Assembly (NCBI GenBank): GCA_026645815.1
Contig: JAPKMR010000024.1
Location: 1-51,948, forward strand
DNA length: 51,948 nt
Source: Anaerolineae bacterium
GTDB lineage: Bacteria; Chloroflexota; Anaerolineae; B4-G1; SLSP01
Direction of reading: 5' to 3'
Both the position numbers and the translations under genes were made by a program. The notes under the pieces are model-generated. The model was not told the DNA's origin and did not search any database. It was given only the letters and a program-made list of their open reading frames with translations. Shown here piece by piece: positions 24,913-33,614 of this stretch (the first letter of the stretch is position 1; each line of letters begins with the position of its first letter).

Positions 24913-26586
24913 TTAGGGTAGTAGTCCAGGTGCACTTTCTAGGAGATATACTTCTGTGTAGGGCTTTTTATCCTGCGCCATCCAGTTACGGCCAAACGCC
25001 ACGCGTTTTCCGTCTCCTGACCAAACCGGTCCCCAAGAGAAGTCGCTCAACGGCTGTGGGGGCTGTCCCATCTCGGTGAGCAGCCATTGTCCCGCTCTGC
25101 CCTGGGTGGTGTCTTTGCAGAAGAGTGAGAGGGGCCAACCAGAAGCCGTCGGCGTCCATGCCGGTTGTGAACAGCTATGATTTTCCGGTGGAGTTACAGG
25201 AGTCAGGCTATCGTCTTCAAGCGTCACTAGCCAGATTTGTTTGTCAAAACCTGCAAAGGCCAGATATTTGCCATCCAAGCTCCAGGTAGTTTGCGATGAG
25301 GCTGAGGCATTGTCACTTAGTTTGCGGGTCTCGGAGCCATCGGCGCGCACAATCCAGAGCTCCCCGGGTTGGTCATAATTGATATCGTAGATGTAGGCGA
25401 GCCATTCTCCATCGGGTGACCAGCTCTGTGCGTGGTGATTTCCACTTTGTCCGGCAGTGAGCACCTGCATTTCACTGCCATCTGGGCGCGCCCGGTAAAG
25501 TTGTATACCGCCGTCCGAATCTGCAGCATAGAAGGCGAGCCACTCTCCATCGGGCGACCAAAAGGGCCAACCATAATAGCGGTCGCCGCCAAAGCATGCT
25601 TGTGCTGAACCATCCAGCGCCTGTGTGCAAATCTGCGGTCTATCTCCGCCATAATCTGTGTAGGCCAACCGGTCTCCTTTGGGACTGAACGCAGGCGCTT
25701 CAGCGCCAGGCGGTAGAGTATCTATCAGGTCTTGCCCCGTACACAGGTTCTTATAGACTGGACCATGGAGGTCCTTCTCGGTAGAGGTGCTGCCGGGTAC
25801 ATAATGAAAACTCCCCAAATAACACCCATCCGGCGAAAGAGCCGGATTTGAGAGAAAGCCGGTCTGGGTGACGACTTGTGCCTCTCCAAAGGCAGGAAAG
25901 ATAACGTTGATCTCCGCATCGCTCGCCATCCCCCACCGCACTTGTTCCTCAGGGGAGAGCGGGTGTGGGGCGGAGGGTTCACCGCCTACCGGTAGACGAG
26001 TTTCGCTTCCTGCGGTTAATGTGACGACTTTGGCGCCGGCGATGACGGAAACGGCGCCTTCCCGGGCAGAGATGACGGTGCGTCCATCCGGCATGACGCG
26101 TACGCTGAAGCGCGTGCCGCGCACAGCGGCGACCGCTCCTGGCGTCTCGACCTCAAAGCTTTGCCCGGGAGTCAGCCCCTCGACGTTGATCCAGACCTGC
26201 CCTTCCTCAAGCTGCAAGCGCGTGTGGTCTGCATCGGCTTGGGCATAGGTGAAGATGGTGTTAGGTGCGACGCGGATCAGATTCTTCGACAGATCCACCC
26301 GTGCGGTTGAAGCCTCTTGTGCCCGCACTTCGCCACCCTCATAGATGAGCATATTGGTTTGCGGGGCTTCCCAATCTTCGGCGGGAAGAGGGTGGGCATC
26401 CACCAGATTAATCCAATCCACAAGGCTGGCGGGCGGACCTGTTGGTTGTGGTGTGGGGGTAGCTGGTGCAGTGGTGACCGTCGTAGCCGCAGCGGTTGGC
26501 ATGGCAACAGTTGGTGTGCCAGCGTTGTTACAGGCTGACAGCAGAAGACTCAGAATCACAATCAATGGAAAGAACAAGCGTTTCAT
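24913..26586 (-). CDS. Lipoprotein with FecR domain and PD40 beta-propeller
   Basis: A protein of 557 residues with GGAGGG before the ATG. The signal peptide MKRLFFPLIVILSLLLSAC carries the lipobox Cys19, then a Thr/Ala/Pro-rich linker. A FecR domain follows (about 75-215), with PNTIFTYAQADADHTRLQLE, VWINVEGLTPGQSFEVETPG and RGTRFSVRVMPDGRTVISA. The rest is a TolB/PD40 propeller with repeated SPDGEWLAF-type blades (SPDGCYLG, SPKGDRLAY, SPDGEWLAFYA, SPDGEWLAYIY). It should face the outside and sense or bind a ligand. It lies 15 bases after the CHASE2 cyclase, with which it is probably co-expressed. Confidence 0.88.
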   Translation of the reverse strand: MKRLFFPLIVILSLLLSACNNAGTPTVAMPTAAATTVTTAPATPTPQPTGPPASLVDWINLVDAHPLPAEDWEAPQTNMLIYEGGEVRAQEASTARVDLSKNLIRVAPNTIFTYAQADADHTRLQLEEGQVWINVEGLTPGQSFEVETPGAVAAVRGTRFSVRVMPDGRTVISAREGAVSVIAGAKVVTLTAGSETRLPVGGEPSAPHPLSPEEQVRWGMASDAEINVIFPAFGEAQVVTQTGFLSNPALSPDGCYLGSFHYVPGSTSTEKDLHGPVYKNLCTGQDLIDTLPPGAEAPAFSPKGDRLAYTDYGGDRPQICTQALDGSAQACFGGDRYYGWPFWSPDGEWLAFYAADSDGGIQLYRARPDGSEMQVLTAGQSGNHHAQSWSPDGEWLAYIYDINYDQPGELWIVRADGSETRKLSDNASASSQTTWSLDGKYLAFAGFDKQIWLVTLEDDSLTPVTPPENHSCSQPAWTPTASGWPLSLFCKDTTQGRAGQWLLTEMGQPPQPLSDFSWGPVWSGDGKRVAFGRNWMAQDKKPYTEVYLLESAPGLLP

Positions 26587-26601
26587 GTTTTTCTCCCTCC
26601 G

Positions 26602-28503
26602 TCATAACGGCTCGCGCCACCCGAGCACTCGCAGTACCTGCAACGGTTCGGATTTTCCACGGGCTTCAAAGGGCGGGATTGTGGAATCTGCCAGGATTTG
26701 GTCTGCCACCAGGGCGTGCAAATCTGCACTGATAAGGATGGTTGTGCTTTCCGGAACCTGTCCGCCCGATGGGCGGGGTATTTCCATGGCGACCTTGCAG
26801 TGCGATTCAATGCGGGAAGCAGCATTGACGCAGTCGCCGATAACGGAGTAATCCATCTGGCGCCCGCGCCCTACTACTGCATCTACGATAGGACCGCAGT
26901 GGATGCCGATGCCCATACCAAAGGGCGCCGCCCCAAAGGGCGCCTCATCCCGCAGGGGCCACTGTTCCTGCAATGCTTCAGCGGCTATTGCCATGCGCAC
27001 AGCCGCACGCACCGCGCGTTGAGGGTAGTCCGGAAGGGCTTCGGGTAAGCCGAAAAGCACGAGTAAGCCATCGCCGAAGACGCGGTAGATGACGCCGCCT
27101 TCGGCAAAGACGGCTCCTGACATCACGTCGAGATAGTGGGAGAGAAAGCGAAACATGTCGGCGGTGCGACCTTCGCGGCTAAGATATTCGGTAGCATGGG
27201 TAAAACCGCGCACATCGGCGAAGATGACGGCGGCGGGCGTCGCGGGGCGGTCGGGACGCATGAGGTCTTCCCAGTGTTCCATCACGGCATGGAGGCGCTC
27301 GGCGGACATGATGCCGGAAAAGCGGGCGTGTAGGCGCCGCTTATCGCGTTCCGCAAAGATAAGCCGCTCGGCGACGGCTGTTCCAGCGACCAGCAAGGCT
27401 GAGGCGCTGCTGGGAATAAGGGGTAGGAGCAGGTTCGCACGGGCGAAGACAAGCGCACCGAGTGCGATAGTCGCCAACAACAGACCCGCTACGCCCGCCA
27501 AACCCCAACCTGGACGTGGGATGTTTATCAGCAATAGCGCCAGCACCCCGGCGATGCTGAGCGCGGCAAGGGGAAACCAGCGGGGCGGCGTGCGCAACCA
27601 ATCGCCTGTGAGCAGATTATCGAGGGCATTCGCCTGAATCTCGATGCCCGGCATGCCCAACTCCCCGCCGAAGGGGGTGGGGTGCCGGTCCTGCTCCAGC
27701 AGCGTGGTATAGCCCACCAGCACCAGTGCGCCCTGAAAGGTGTCTTCTGGCACGGCGCCCGCTAGCACGTCGAAGAGGGAGAGCGTGGTGAAGGCGCCTT
27801 CGGGACCACGGAAATTCAGCGGCAGGGAGATGTCGGGAGCCAAATCTGCTGCCGGGATATTGATGGGGCTGCCGCGCGCCAGTGTCGCCAACACCAGGGC
27901 AAAAGCGGGCTGCGGGTTTGCTTCCTCCGGGTAGAGCAAGGTGAGACGGCGGATAGCGCCATCTGCGTCGGTGGGGAAATTGGCAATCCCGACGCCAGCT
28001 GCCGCTTGCGTTAGCGGCTTCAGGGGTGGGCTGGTGGTCGCCAGGGTATATTCTCCTGTTTGGCTTTCGATGCGATGCGCCGGCAGAACCACATTCCCGG
28101 CAGCTATAAGCGCCTGAGTCAGGGCTTCGTCGCCATTCGGATCCCACCCAGGCGTATCGAAGACGATATCCAGTCCGATGAAGCGCGCCCCGGCAGCGGT
28201 GAGGTGGGTCACCAGCTCTGCCCAACGGGCGCGGGGCCAGCTGCGGATGTTCTCGCCTTGTAGATTGCCGAGAAGTTGAAAGGATGCTTCATCCACGGCG
28301 ATAATCACGATGCGCTGTGTGGGGGGCTGTGCGCCGCGCAGGTGGAAGCGCGCGTCCACCGTCCAGGCTTCGAGGCGCGCGCTCCATGGAGGATAAGCGA
28401 GCTGCAAGACCATCAGGCTGACCAGGGCTAGCACTGGGCCAAGCCACCGCAGTGGACGCCTGTGGGGCAGCAGTAGGGCCAGAAATCCCTGAATTGCTTT
28501 CAT
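26602..28503 (-). CDS. CHASE2-domain class III adenylate/guanylate cyclase
   Basis: A protein of 633 residues from 28503 (MKAIQGFLALLLPHRRPLRW); a longer frame from 28605 is not supported. An N-terminal membrane segment precedes an extracytoplasmic CHASE2 sensor (about 45-310, with RIVIIAVDEASFQLLG and GARFIGLDIVFDTPGW). Three further membrane segments lead to the C-terminal cyclase domain. Metal-binding Asp residues are in FADVRGFTHAT and FGDGLLVLFG; the usual substrate-contacting Lys appears as Arg in VIYRVFGDG, while SVIGDCVNAASRIE keeps the transition-state Asn and Arg. It likely makes a cyclic nucleotide in response to an external signal. It heads the FecR, DUF3604 and KARI-like series. 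Confidence 0.88.
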   Translation of the reverse strand: MKAIQGFLALLLPHRRPLRWLGPVLALVSLMVLQLAYPPWSARLEAWTVDARFHLRGAQPPTQRIVIIAVDEASFQLLGNLQGENIRSWPRARWAELVTHLTAAGARFIGLDIVFDTPGWDPNGDEALTQALIAAGNVVLPAHRIESQTGEYTLATTSPPLKPLTQAAAGVGIANFPTDADGAIRRLTLLYPEEANPQPAFALVLATLARGSPINIPAADLAPDISLPLNFRGPEGAFTTLSLFDVLAGAVPEDTFQGALVLVGYTTLLEQDRHPTPFGGELGMPGIEIQANALDNLLTGDWLRTPPRWFPLAALSIAGVLALLLINIPRPGWGLAGVAGLLLATIALGALVFARANLLLPLIPSSASALLVAGTAVAERLIFAERDKRRLHARFSGIMSAERLHAVMEHWEDLMRPDRPATPAAVIFADVRGFTHATEYLSREGRTADMFRFLSHYLDVMSGAVFAEGGVIYRVFGDGLLVLFGLPEALPDYPQRAVRAAVRMAIAAEALQEQWPLRDEAPFGAAPFGMGIGIHCGPIVDAVVGRGRQMDYSVIGDCVNAASRIESHCKVAMEIPRPSGGQVPESTTILISADLHALVADQILADSTIPPFEARGKSEPLQVLRVLGWREPL

Positions 28504-28608
28504 GTTTCGTTGTTTTGTGAGTCCACTAAGAGCCAGGTTGGATCCTGGCGATCCCCTTACTCTGATTCCCCGGATACTGTCAATAGAAAGGTGTGATGCG
28601 CGCAACCA

Positions 28609-29124
28609 TCATGCTGCAGCGGAACCCAGCTTTTGAGCCACATCGCGCGCATAGGCGCGAATGGCATCCCAATCCCGGATGTCGCTTGCCGGTTCCGCTC
28701 CTGCGAGCTTGTTGATGGGAAAACGAAATTTCGTGGGATCGAAGACGCCGCCGAGGATTTCGAGCGCGAGCGGTTTGAACCACGGAACCTTGGCGAGCTC
28801 CTTGTCCAACTGCGCACGCGAATCGGCCCATTCTTTTTCATCGTGGGGTTCGTGGACGGGACCGAGCGCGAATACTGCGACGGGGCGCTCGCTCAACTCG
28901 CGGCGATGGCGTGAGAGGAAGCGCTGCGCGTCCTTGTGCCATCGGAACATCATCAACGGTGCGCCCATGACGATGCCCTTGTAGGGGGCGAGCGATTTTA
29001 CCTCGCGCAGGGGGTGGACTTCCACCTCAAACTCACAGTCGCGCAGCGTGGCTGCGATGGCTTCGGCAACTTCTTGCGTTGAGCCATAACGGGTCGCGTA
29101 GCCTACGAGAACAAGATTTGACAT
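28609..29124 (-). CDS. Flavodoxin-family protein, HemG-like
   Basis: A protein of 171 residues with AAGGAG seven bases before the ATG. The FMN phosphate loop YATRYGSTQEVAEAI lies at about 9-23, followed by KGIVMGAPLMMFRWHKDAQR, RHRRELSERPVAVFALGPV and EILGGVFDPTKFRFPI, a layout of menaquinone-dependent protoporphyrinogen dehydrogenase-type flavodoxins. No haem genes are nearby, so the substrate is uncertain. The protein is cytoplasmic. It is the first intact gene after a short remnant frame (29128-29250) and is followed 105 bases later by the cyclase gene. Confidence 0.82.
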   Translation of the reverse strand: MSNLVLVGYATRYGSTQEVAEAIAATLRDCEFEVEVHPLREVKSLAPYKGIVMGAPLMMFRWHKDAQRFLSRHRRELSERPVAVFALGPVHEPHDEKEWADSRAQLDKELAKVPWFKPLALEILGGVFDPTKFRFPINKLAGAEPASDIRDWDAIRAYARDVAQKLGSAAA

Positions 29125-29127
29125 GCT

Positions 29128-29250
29128 TTACTCCTTCTGCTGCACCGAGACGCTTTTAGCCAGCTCCGGCGGCATCTTTTCCCGGGTGGAAGCCAGCATA
29201 CCTAGGGCGAAATCAATAGAGGCTCCAGAATGACCGCTGTAGAGTTGGTG
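29128..29250 (-). pseudogene. C-terminal coding remnant upstream of the flavodoxin gene
   Basis: An uninterrupted frame of 40 codons with no start codon at its head and preceded by TAG ends three bases before the flavodoxin ATG. It reads HQLYSGHSGASIDFALGML and then ASTREKMPPELAKSVSVQQ, ending KE. The residue composition looks like the end of a real protein and its 3' bases supply the flavodoxin ribosome site, so it is probably the last part of a deleted gene. The family was not recognised. The surrounding 29131-29417 gap holds no other gene except the hairpin at 29345. Confidence 0.4.
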
Positions 29251-29344
29251 CTATGCGCCGCATAATTCCTCATGGTGGATTAATGGGCTGCTTGGTCTTA
29301 GTTTACTCTATTTTGGACGAGTGCGCAAATGTAAGTCGGGGATT

Positions 29345-29382
29345 GATATTTCGCGGCGGTTAAAGCCCCGCCGCGAAATATC
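29345..29382. repeat. Hairpin element with 15-bp stem
   Basis: Arms 29345-29359 (GATATTTCGCGGCGG) and 29368-29382 are perfectly complementary; the loop is TTAAAGCC. The AT-rich outer and GC-rich inner stem match the layout of the elements at 37411 and 39980 although the bases differ. It is followed by AGAGAAGGTATTTGTGTGAGG, close to the sequence after the hairpin at 37411. Confidence 0.8.
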
Positions 29383-29417
29383 AAAAATCAGAGAAGGTAT
29401 TTGTGTGAGGCAGCCCG

Positions 29418-30500
29418 TTATTTCACATCATCGGGACGGACCTCGCGCCCGGTGGCGGCGGATTGGAGTGCGGCGAGGGTGAATTGCAGCACGGCTTTGC
29501 CGGCGGGTCCATCCAGGCGTGCCTGTTTACCCCCCGTTTTCAGGACTTCGATGAGATCCCGGGTGGCGGCGATGAAGCTATCGTGCCATTCGATGCCTTC
29601 GACGGGAATGGGGGTGGTTTTACCATCCTTGAAGAGCATCAGTGGGGGCAGGTCCACAGTCTTGGCGGTATAGCGGTTGATGAAGAGCATGCCCTTTTCG
29701 CCGATGATCTCGATGCGGTCGTCGTCGGCATAGTAGTCCGAGTAGATACGCATCTTGGGGGTGTATTCGACATCGAATTCGCCGTAGCAGCGGGGCGCCT
29801 TGTATTTGAACATGATCATTGCCGGGGCGTCAATTTTGACGATGCCGCCAGCTTCCTTGACCGGTGTTTGTTCGATCCAGGCGAAGACTTTCTCCACAGG
29901 TCCGCCCAGGTAATGGCCGAGCGAGAAGAGGTGGTAGCCGTGGTCGAAGACCAGCGGACCGCCGCCGCATTGTTTCTCGTTGAAGCGCCACAACCAGGCG
30001 GAGAGGGGCACTTCCCAGGCGGTATCGCCTGTGCCGGTGCTCACGTGCATGCGCACAGCGCGGATTTCGCCGATTTCGCCCGCCTCCAGCATCGCTTTGG
30101 CGCGGACTGCCGGGGCGTAGTAGACGAAGGTCTCGTAAACGCGCAGGAGCACGCCCGCCTGGTTCGCCGCAGCGATCATCTGATCTGCCTCAGCGGCGGA
30201 GAGCGCCATGGGCTTCTGGACGGAGATGTGCTTGCCCGCCCGCGATGCCTGCACCGTCATGGAGCAGTGCAGGTGGTGGGGGGTGAGCAGTTCTACAAGG
30301 TCCACTTCCGGGTCGTCCAGCACCTGCTGGTAATCCGTGTAGACCCTGGCGACGCCCCATTCCTGGGCTTTCTTTTTGGCGCGAGCTTTGTTGGTATCGC
30401 ACACAGCGATGATTTCCGCATCCTCGCAGTTGCGGTAGCCGAGCTGGTGCAGGTCGGAGATGCGTCCACAGCCGACGATAGCGGCACGGATTGGTTTCAT
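29418..30500 (-). CDS. Gfo/Idh/MocA family NAD(P)-dependent dehydrogenase
   Basis: A protein of 360 residues with AGGAGG upstream. The Rossmann motif VGCGRISDLHQLGY is at about 9-22 and EIIAVCDTN closes the second strand. The family motif appears as SVQKPMALS near 95, and the helix EADQMIAAANQAGVLLRVYE follows. The C-terminal region YHLFSLGHYLGGPVEKVFAW carries the catalytic His region of the substrate domain. Relatives oxidise sugars, inositols or their glycosides with NAD(P). It is the last gene of the transketolase and GPH transporter operon (54 bases after the GPH gene) and probably performs a redox step on the transported sugar. Confidence 0.9.
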   Translation of the reverse strand: MKPIRAAIVGCGRISDLHQLGYRNCEDAEIIAVCDTNKARAKKKAQEWGVARVYTDYQQVLDDPEVDLVELLTPHHLHCSMTVQASRAGKHISVQKPMALSAAEADQMIAAANQAGVLLRVYETFVYYAPAVRAKAMLEAGEIGEIRAVRMHVSTGTGDTAWEVPLSAWLWRFNEKQCGGGPLVFDHGYHLFSLGHYLGGPVEKVFAWIEQTPVKEAGGIVKIDAPAMIMFKYKAPRCYGEFDVEYTPKMRIYSDYYADDDRIEIIGEKGMLFINRYTAKTVDLPPLMLFKDGKTTPIPVEGIEWHDSFIAATRDLIEVLKTGGKQARLDGPAGKAVLQFTLAALQSAATGREVRPDDVK

Positions 30501-30554
30501 AGATGCCTCCTGGATGTGCTATCCGGTCATTGATTTGCGAGCAGAGTTAGTCCC

Positions 30555-31934
30555 TCAACCGGTGACGCCGGAATCGGCGCCGCTGGTGGCGGCGGAATCC
30601 AACGTTTCCAGCTGGGCGCGGATCAGAGCGTGATTTTTCCGTGTGATTGGGTATTTGAACAATAACGGCAGGGCAACGAAAATGATCGCTGCCGGGATCA
30701 GGGCAAAGAAGAGACGGATACCGAGCAAGGCTTGGGGCGCCTGCTCAACGTTTGGCACGTAACCGAAGCCCGACAGAATCCAGCCTACGCTTGCCAGGGC
30801 CAAGGCTTCGGAGATTTTGGTCGCCAGGCCCCAGATGCCATAGTACATGCCGCTGCGCTGCTGACCGGTCTTGGCGCGGTCATAATCGGCGACATCGGCG
30901 ACCATGGCCCAGGGGAAAATCCATTGGGAGGCGAAGCCAAAACCTGCCAGCATGGCGATGGGGTAGATGAGCACAGTGGTCTGGTGCGGCAGAAAGAAGG
31001 TGAGAATGATGGCTGCGCCGCCGACGAGCATGCCGAGCGCGTAGGCGGGACCCTTATCCATTTTACGGCTAACCCATTGCCAGAAAGGTAGCGAGATGGT
31101 GACGCAGATGAGCATCAATCCCATGACTGCCGAGGTTTGCGCCTTCATCAGCAGCTGGTATTCGATGTAGTAGGCCATCAGGGTTTTGACCAGGGCGAAG
31201 GAGATGTTGATGACGAAGTAGATGACGCACAAGAGGACAAAGGGCTTGTTCTTAAGCGCCTGGAAGAGGGATTTGATGGGTGAGGGTTCGGGCTGTGCGA
31301 CCGCAAGCCCGGTTCGTTCGCGCAAGCCCGCAGCGGAAATCAGCAACGCCACCCCGGCGAGTATGCCGTAGGCGATACCGATGAAGGCGTAGCCCGTGCG
31401 CTGCAGGGCGAAGAGACCGACGATGGCGGGCGTCAGCGCCGCCCCGACCAGATAGGCGGGCACCGCCATCACCATCCGGTAAGTGGTCAGGCTGGAGCGT
31501 TCGTCGTAATCATCGGTCAGCTCGGAGGTCAGCGCGTAGTAGGGGACGTTGGTGAGCGTCCAGGCGGTATCGAAGAGGATGAAGGTCAGCGCAATCCAGA
31601 CGAAGGTCCAGACACGATCCTGCGTGGGGACGAACCACAGCAGGGCGACGGCGATGGCGAGAGGGAGGGCGCCGAAAAGCATGAAGACGCGCCGTTTACC
31701 AAAGCGCGAGTGCGTCTTGTCGGTAATCCAGCCGAAGAGCGGGTCGTTGATGGCATCCCAGAGTTTGCCGAGCAGCAGGGCGTTGCCTGCCAGCGCGGGC
31801 GAGACCAGCGCGCCATCGGTGTAGAACTTCATCAGGAAGAACTGGACCGCCGAGTTGACCACGGCATTGCCGAGGTCGCCGATGCCGTAGATGATTTTGG
31901 TGCGTTTACTGAGCCTGCCAGTTGTTTGGGACAT
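30555..31934 (-). CDS. GPH-family sugar:cation symporter (MFS)
   Basis: A protein of 459 residues starting MSQTTGRLSKRTKIIYGIGD at 31934, with AAGGAG upstream; an upstream extension of the frame overlaps the isomerase gene and is rejected. Twelve membrane segments are visible. The GPH signature is GKLWDAINDPLFGWITDKTH followed by SRFGKRRVFMLFGALPLA, and the second conserved block is RSSLTTYRMVMAVPAYLVG. Members import glycosides, pentosides, hexuronides or sulfoquinovose with H+ or Na+. It lies between an RpiB-like isomerase and a Gfo/Idh gene, so the transported compound is probably their substrate. Confidence 0.92.
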   Translation of the reverse strand: MSQTTGRLSKRTKIIYGIGDLGNAVVNSAVQFFLMKFYTDGALVSPALAGNALLLGKLWDAINDPLFGWITDKTHSRFGKRRVFMLFGALPLAIAVALLWFVPTQDRVWTFVWIALTFILFDTAWTLTNVPYYALTSELTDDYDERSSLTTYRMVMAVPAYLVGAALTPAIVGLFALQRTGYAFIGIAYGILAGVALLISAAGLRERTGLAVAQPEPSPIKSLFQALKNKPFVLLCVIYFVINISFALVKTLMAYYIEYQLLMKAQTSAVMGLMLICVTISLPFWQWVSRKMDKGPAYALGMLVGGAAIILTFFLPHQTTVLIYPIAMLAGFGFASQWIFPWAMVADVADYDRAKTGQQRSGMYYGIWGLATKISEALALASVGWILSGFGYVPNVEQAPQALLGIRLFFALIPAAIIFVALPLLFKYPITRKNHALIRAQLETLDSAATSGADSGVTG

Positions 31935-31978
31935 GGGTGTCTCCTTGCTACGTGATGTCGTGTTTGTAGGGCTGTTCT

Positions 31979-32623
31979 TCAGGGCAGTGTTTTGAGCGCC
32001 GATTTGATGGCTGTGCTTAGTGCAGGGTCGCTGACGGCTTCGATGGCGTCTTCCAGTAGCGGGCGGAATCTCGGGTAGCTCAGCGCAACATGGCTCATCC
32101 CGGCGGGCAGGGCAGGTAAAATCTTCGCCATGGGTCGGTGGGTGGCGCACGAAATTTGCGCGAGCGTTTCGCGTCCCTGGCGTTGCGGCTCGGCGCGGTG
32201 CGGCGGGTAACCGGTTCCCGTCTCGGGTGTGAAGAGGGCGTCGAAAATCAAACGCAGGTTGACGTCGCCAGCCCAACCATAGCCCTGGTTCAGCGCGAGT
32301 GAGATACAGTTGCCGGCATTGATGCGGGCAAAGAGAAAGGCATCCAGCGGCGTGAGCAGGTGCGCGCAGAAGACGCCGGGATATTGCATGACCGAGTTGA
32401 GATAGCCGATGCCGGTGCCGCAGCCTCCGACGACGAAATCAACGGCATGCAGGTGCAGCAGTAGCGCGGACATCAAGCCCGTGTGCGTATAGAGAAGCGC
32501 GGGGCTATCGTTCCCGCCGGTGTTGCCGAGGTTGAGAATTTCGTGCCCGCGTCCTTCGAGTGCTCGAAGGATATCGGCGTTTCTGTCGGCGGCGCTGATT
32601 TCGTTAATGACGGCGATTTTCAT
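31979..32623 (-). CDS. RpiB/LacAB family sugar isomerase
   Basis: A protein of 214 residues with AAGGAGG upstream. RpiB features include MKIAVINEISAADRNADILR at the start, the active-site loop VVGGCGTGIGYLNSV with the catalytic Cys, and CAHLLTPLDAFLFARINAGN followed by CISLAL. It has a longer C-terminal tail than RpiB (about 150 residues), ending in a helical domain. RpiB-type isomerases interconvert aldoses and ketoses of phosphorylated or sulfonated tetroses and pentoses. The phosphate or other ligand specificity cannot be read from sequence. It lies between the transketolase pair and the GPH transporter. Confidence 0.85.
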   Translation of the reverse strand: MKIAVINEISAADRNADILRALEGRGHEILNLGNTGGNDSPALLYTHTGLMSALLLHLHAVDFVVGGCGTGIGYLNSVMQYPGVFCAHLLTPLDAFLFARINAGNCISLALNQGYGWAGDVNLRLIFDALFTPETGTGYPPHRAEPQRQGRETLAQISCATHRPMAKILPALPAGMSHVALSYPRFRPLLEDAIEAVSDPALSTAIKSALKTLP

Positions 32624-32660
32624 GTTTGAGCCTCCTTGAGTGAGAAAGCGCTCGGGTGGG

Positions 32661-33614
32661 TCAGGGTGTGTGGGAATGCTTCCTCATGAGCACGCGGTTG
32701 GCGGCGGAGACGATTTCCGCGATGGAAAGTCCGCAGGCGTCCATGAGGGTATCGAGATCGCGCCCGGTGGGACAGAATCGGTCCCGAATACCGATTCGCT
32801 CGATGGGGGTGGGTCGTATCTCGGCGAGCAGCTCGGCTACGGCGCTGCCCAGACCGCCGATGATATTGTGTTCTTCGGCGGTGACGAACGCGCCGGTTTC
32901 CGTGGCGGCGCCGAGCAACAGGTCGCGGTCGAGCGGTTTGAGCGTGTGAATTTCCAGCAGGCGGGCGGTAATGCCCTCCGCGGCGAGCTGCTCCGCAGCA
33001 AGGGCGCAGCGTCCGACCATGGCGCCGGTGGCTACCAGGGTGAGGTCACTGCCCGGTCGAAGAAGGCGTCCCTTGCCGATTTCCAGCGCCGTTCCGGGTT
33101 CATACACTGGCAGCGCTCCTGCCCGGCTGATTCTTAAATAGACGGGTCCCTCGAATTCTGCGACGAGTGGCACCCAGGCAGCTGCCTCAGCCGCATCCGC
33201 CGGGACGATGACGGTCATGCCGGGAAGGGCGCGCAGGTTGGCGAGATCGCTGATCGAATAATGGGTGGCGCCGTCCTTGAAATCGGAGATGCCCGCGTAA
33301 CTGGCGGCGATTTTTACGTTGGTGCGGGCGTAACAGAGGCAGCTGCGAATCTGTTCGAGCGCCCGCAGGGAGAGGATGGAGGCGAAACCATTGATAAAGG
33401 GCACGAAGCCGCCGAGCGCCAGCCCGGCAGCAACATCCACCATACAAGGCTCGGCGATGCCGGTGTTGAAGAAGCGTTCGGGGAATCTGGCGGCGAAGAA
33501 ACTGGAGAGGGTCGAGGCGGAGGTATCTACATCTAGCGCGACCACCCGTGCGTTGAGCGCGCCATAGGCGGCAAGAGCCTGTCCGTAAGCTTCGCGCATG
33601 GAGAGTTCAGTCAT
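32661..33614 (-). CDS. Transketolase, C-terminal subunit
   Basis: A protein of 317 residues with GGGAGG upstream. It corresponds to the pyrimidine-binding and C-terminal domains of transketolase: FNTGIAEPCMVDVAAGLALG carries the conserved Glu that activates ThDP, followed by FVPFINGFASILSLRALEQI and the later HYSISDLANLRALPGMTVIV. The C-terminal domain has GRCALAAEQLAAEGITARLL. Together with the N-terminal subunit (33607-34470) it forms a split transketolase. The start overlaps the stop of that gene by eight bases, so subunits are made in register. Split transketolases are common in sugar or sulfosugar catabolic operons. Confidence 0.92.
   Translation of the reverse strand: MTELSMREAYGQALAAYGALNARVVALDVDTSASTLSSFFAARFPERFFNTGIAEPCMVDVAAGLALGGFVPFINGFASILSLRALEQIRSCLCYARTNVKIAASYAGISDFKDGATHYSISDLANLRALPGMTVIVPADAAEAAAWVPLVAEFEGPVYLRISRAGALPVYEPGTALEIGKGRLLRPGSDLTLVATGAMVGRCALAAEQLAAEGITARLLEIHTLKPLDRDLLLGAATETGAFVTAEEHNIIGGLGSAVAELLAEIRPTPIERIGIRDRFCPTGRDLDTLMDACGLSIAEIVSAANRVLMRKHSHTP

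Noticed and set aside
29463..30533. Plus-strand open frame of 356 codons opposite the Gfo/Idh/MocA gene
   Set aside because: It mirrors the dehydrogenase codons and has no domain; the minus-strand gene has a clear Rossmann motif.
30555..32276. Longer GPH transporter frame with an N-terminal extension
   Set aside because: The extension overlaps the RpiB-like gene; an SD sequence and family N-terminus place the start at 31934.
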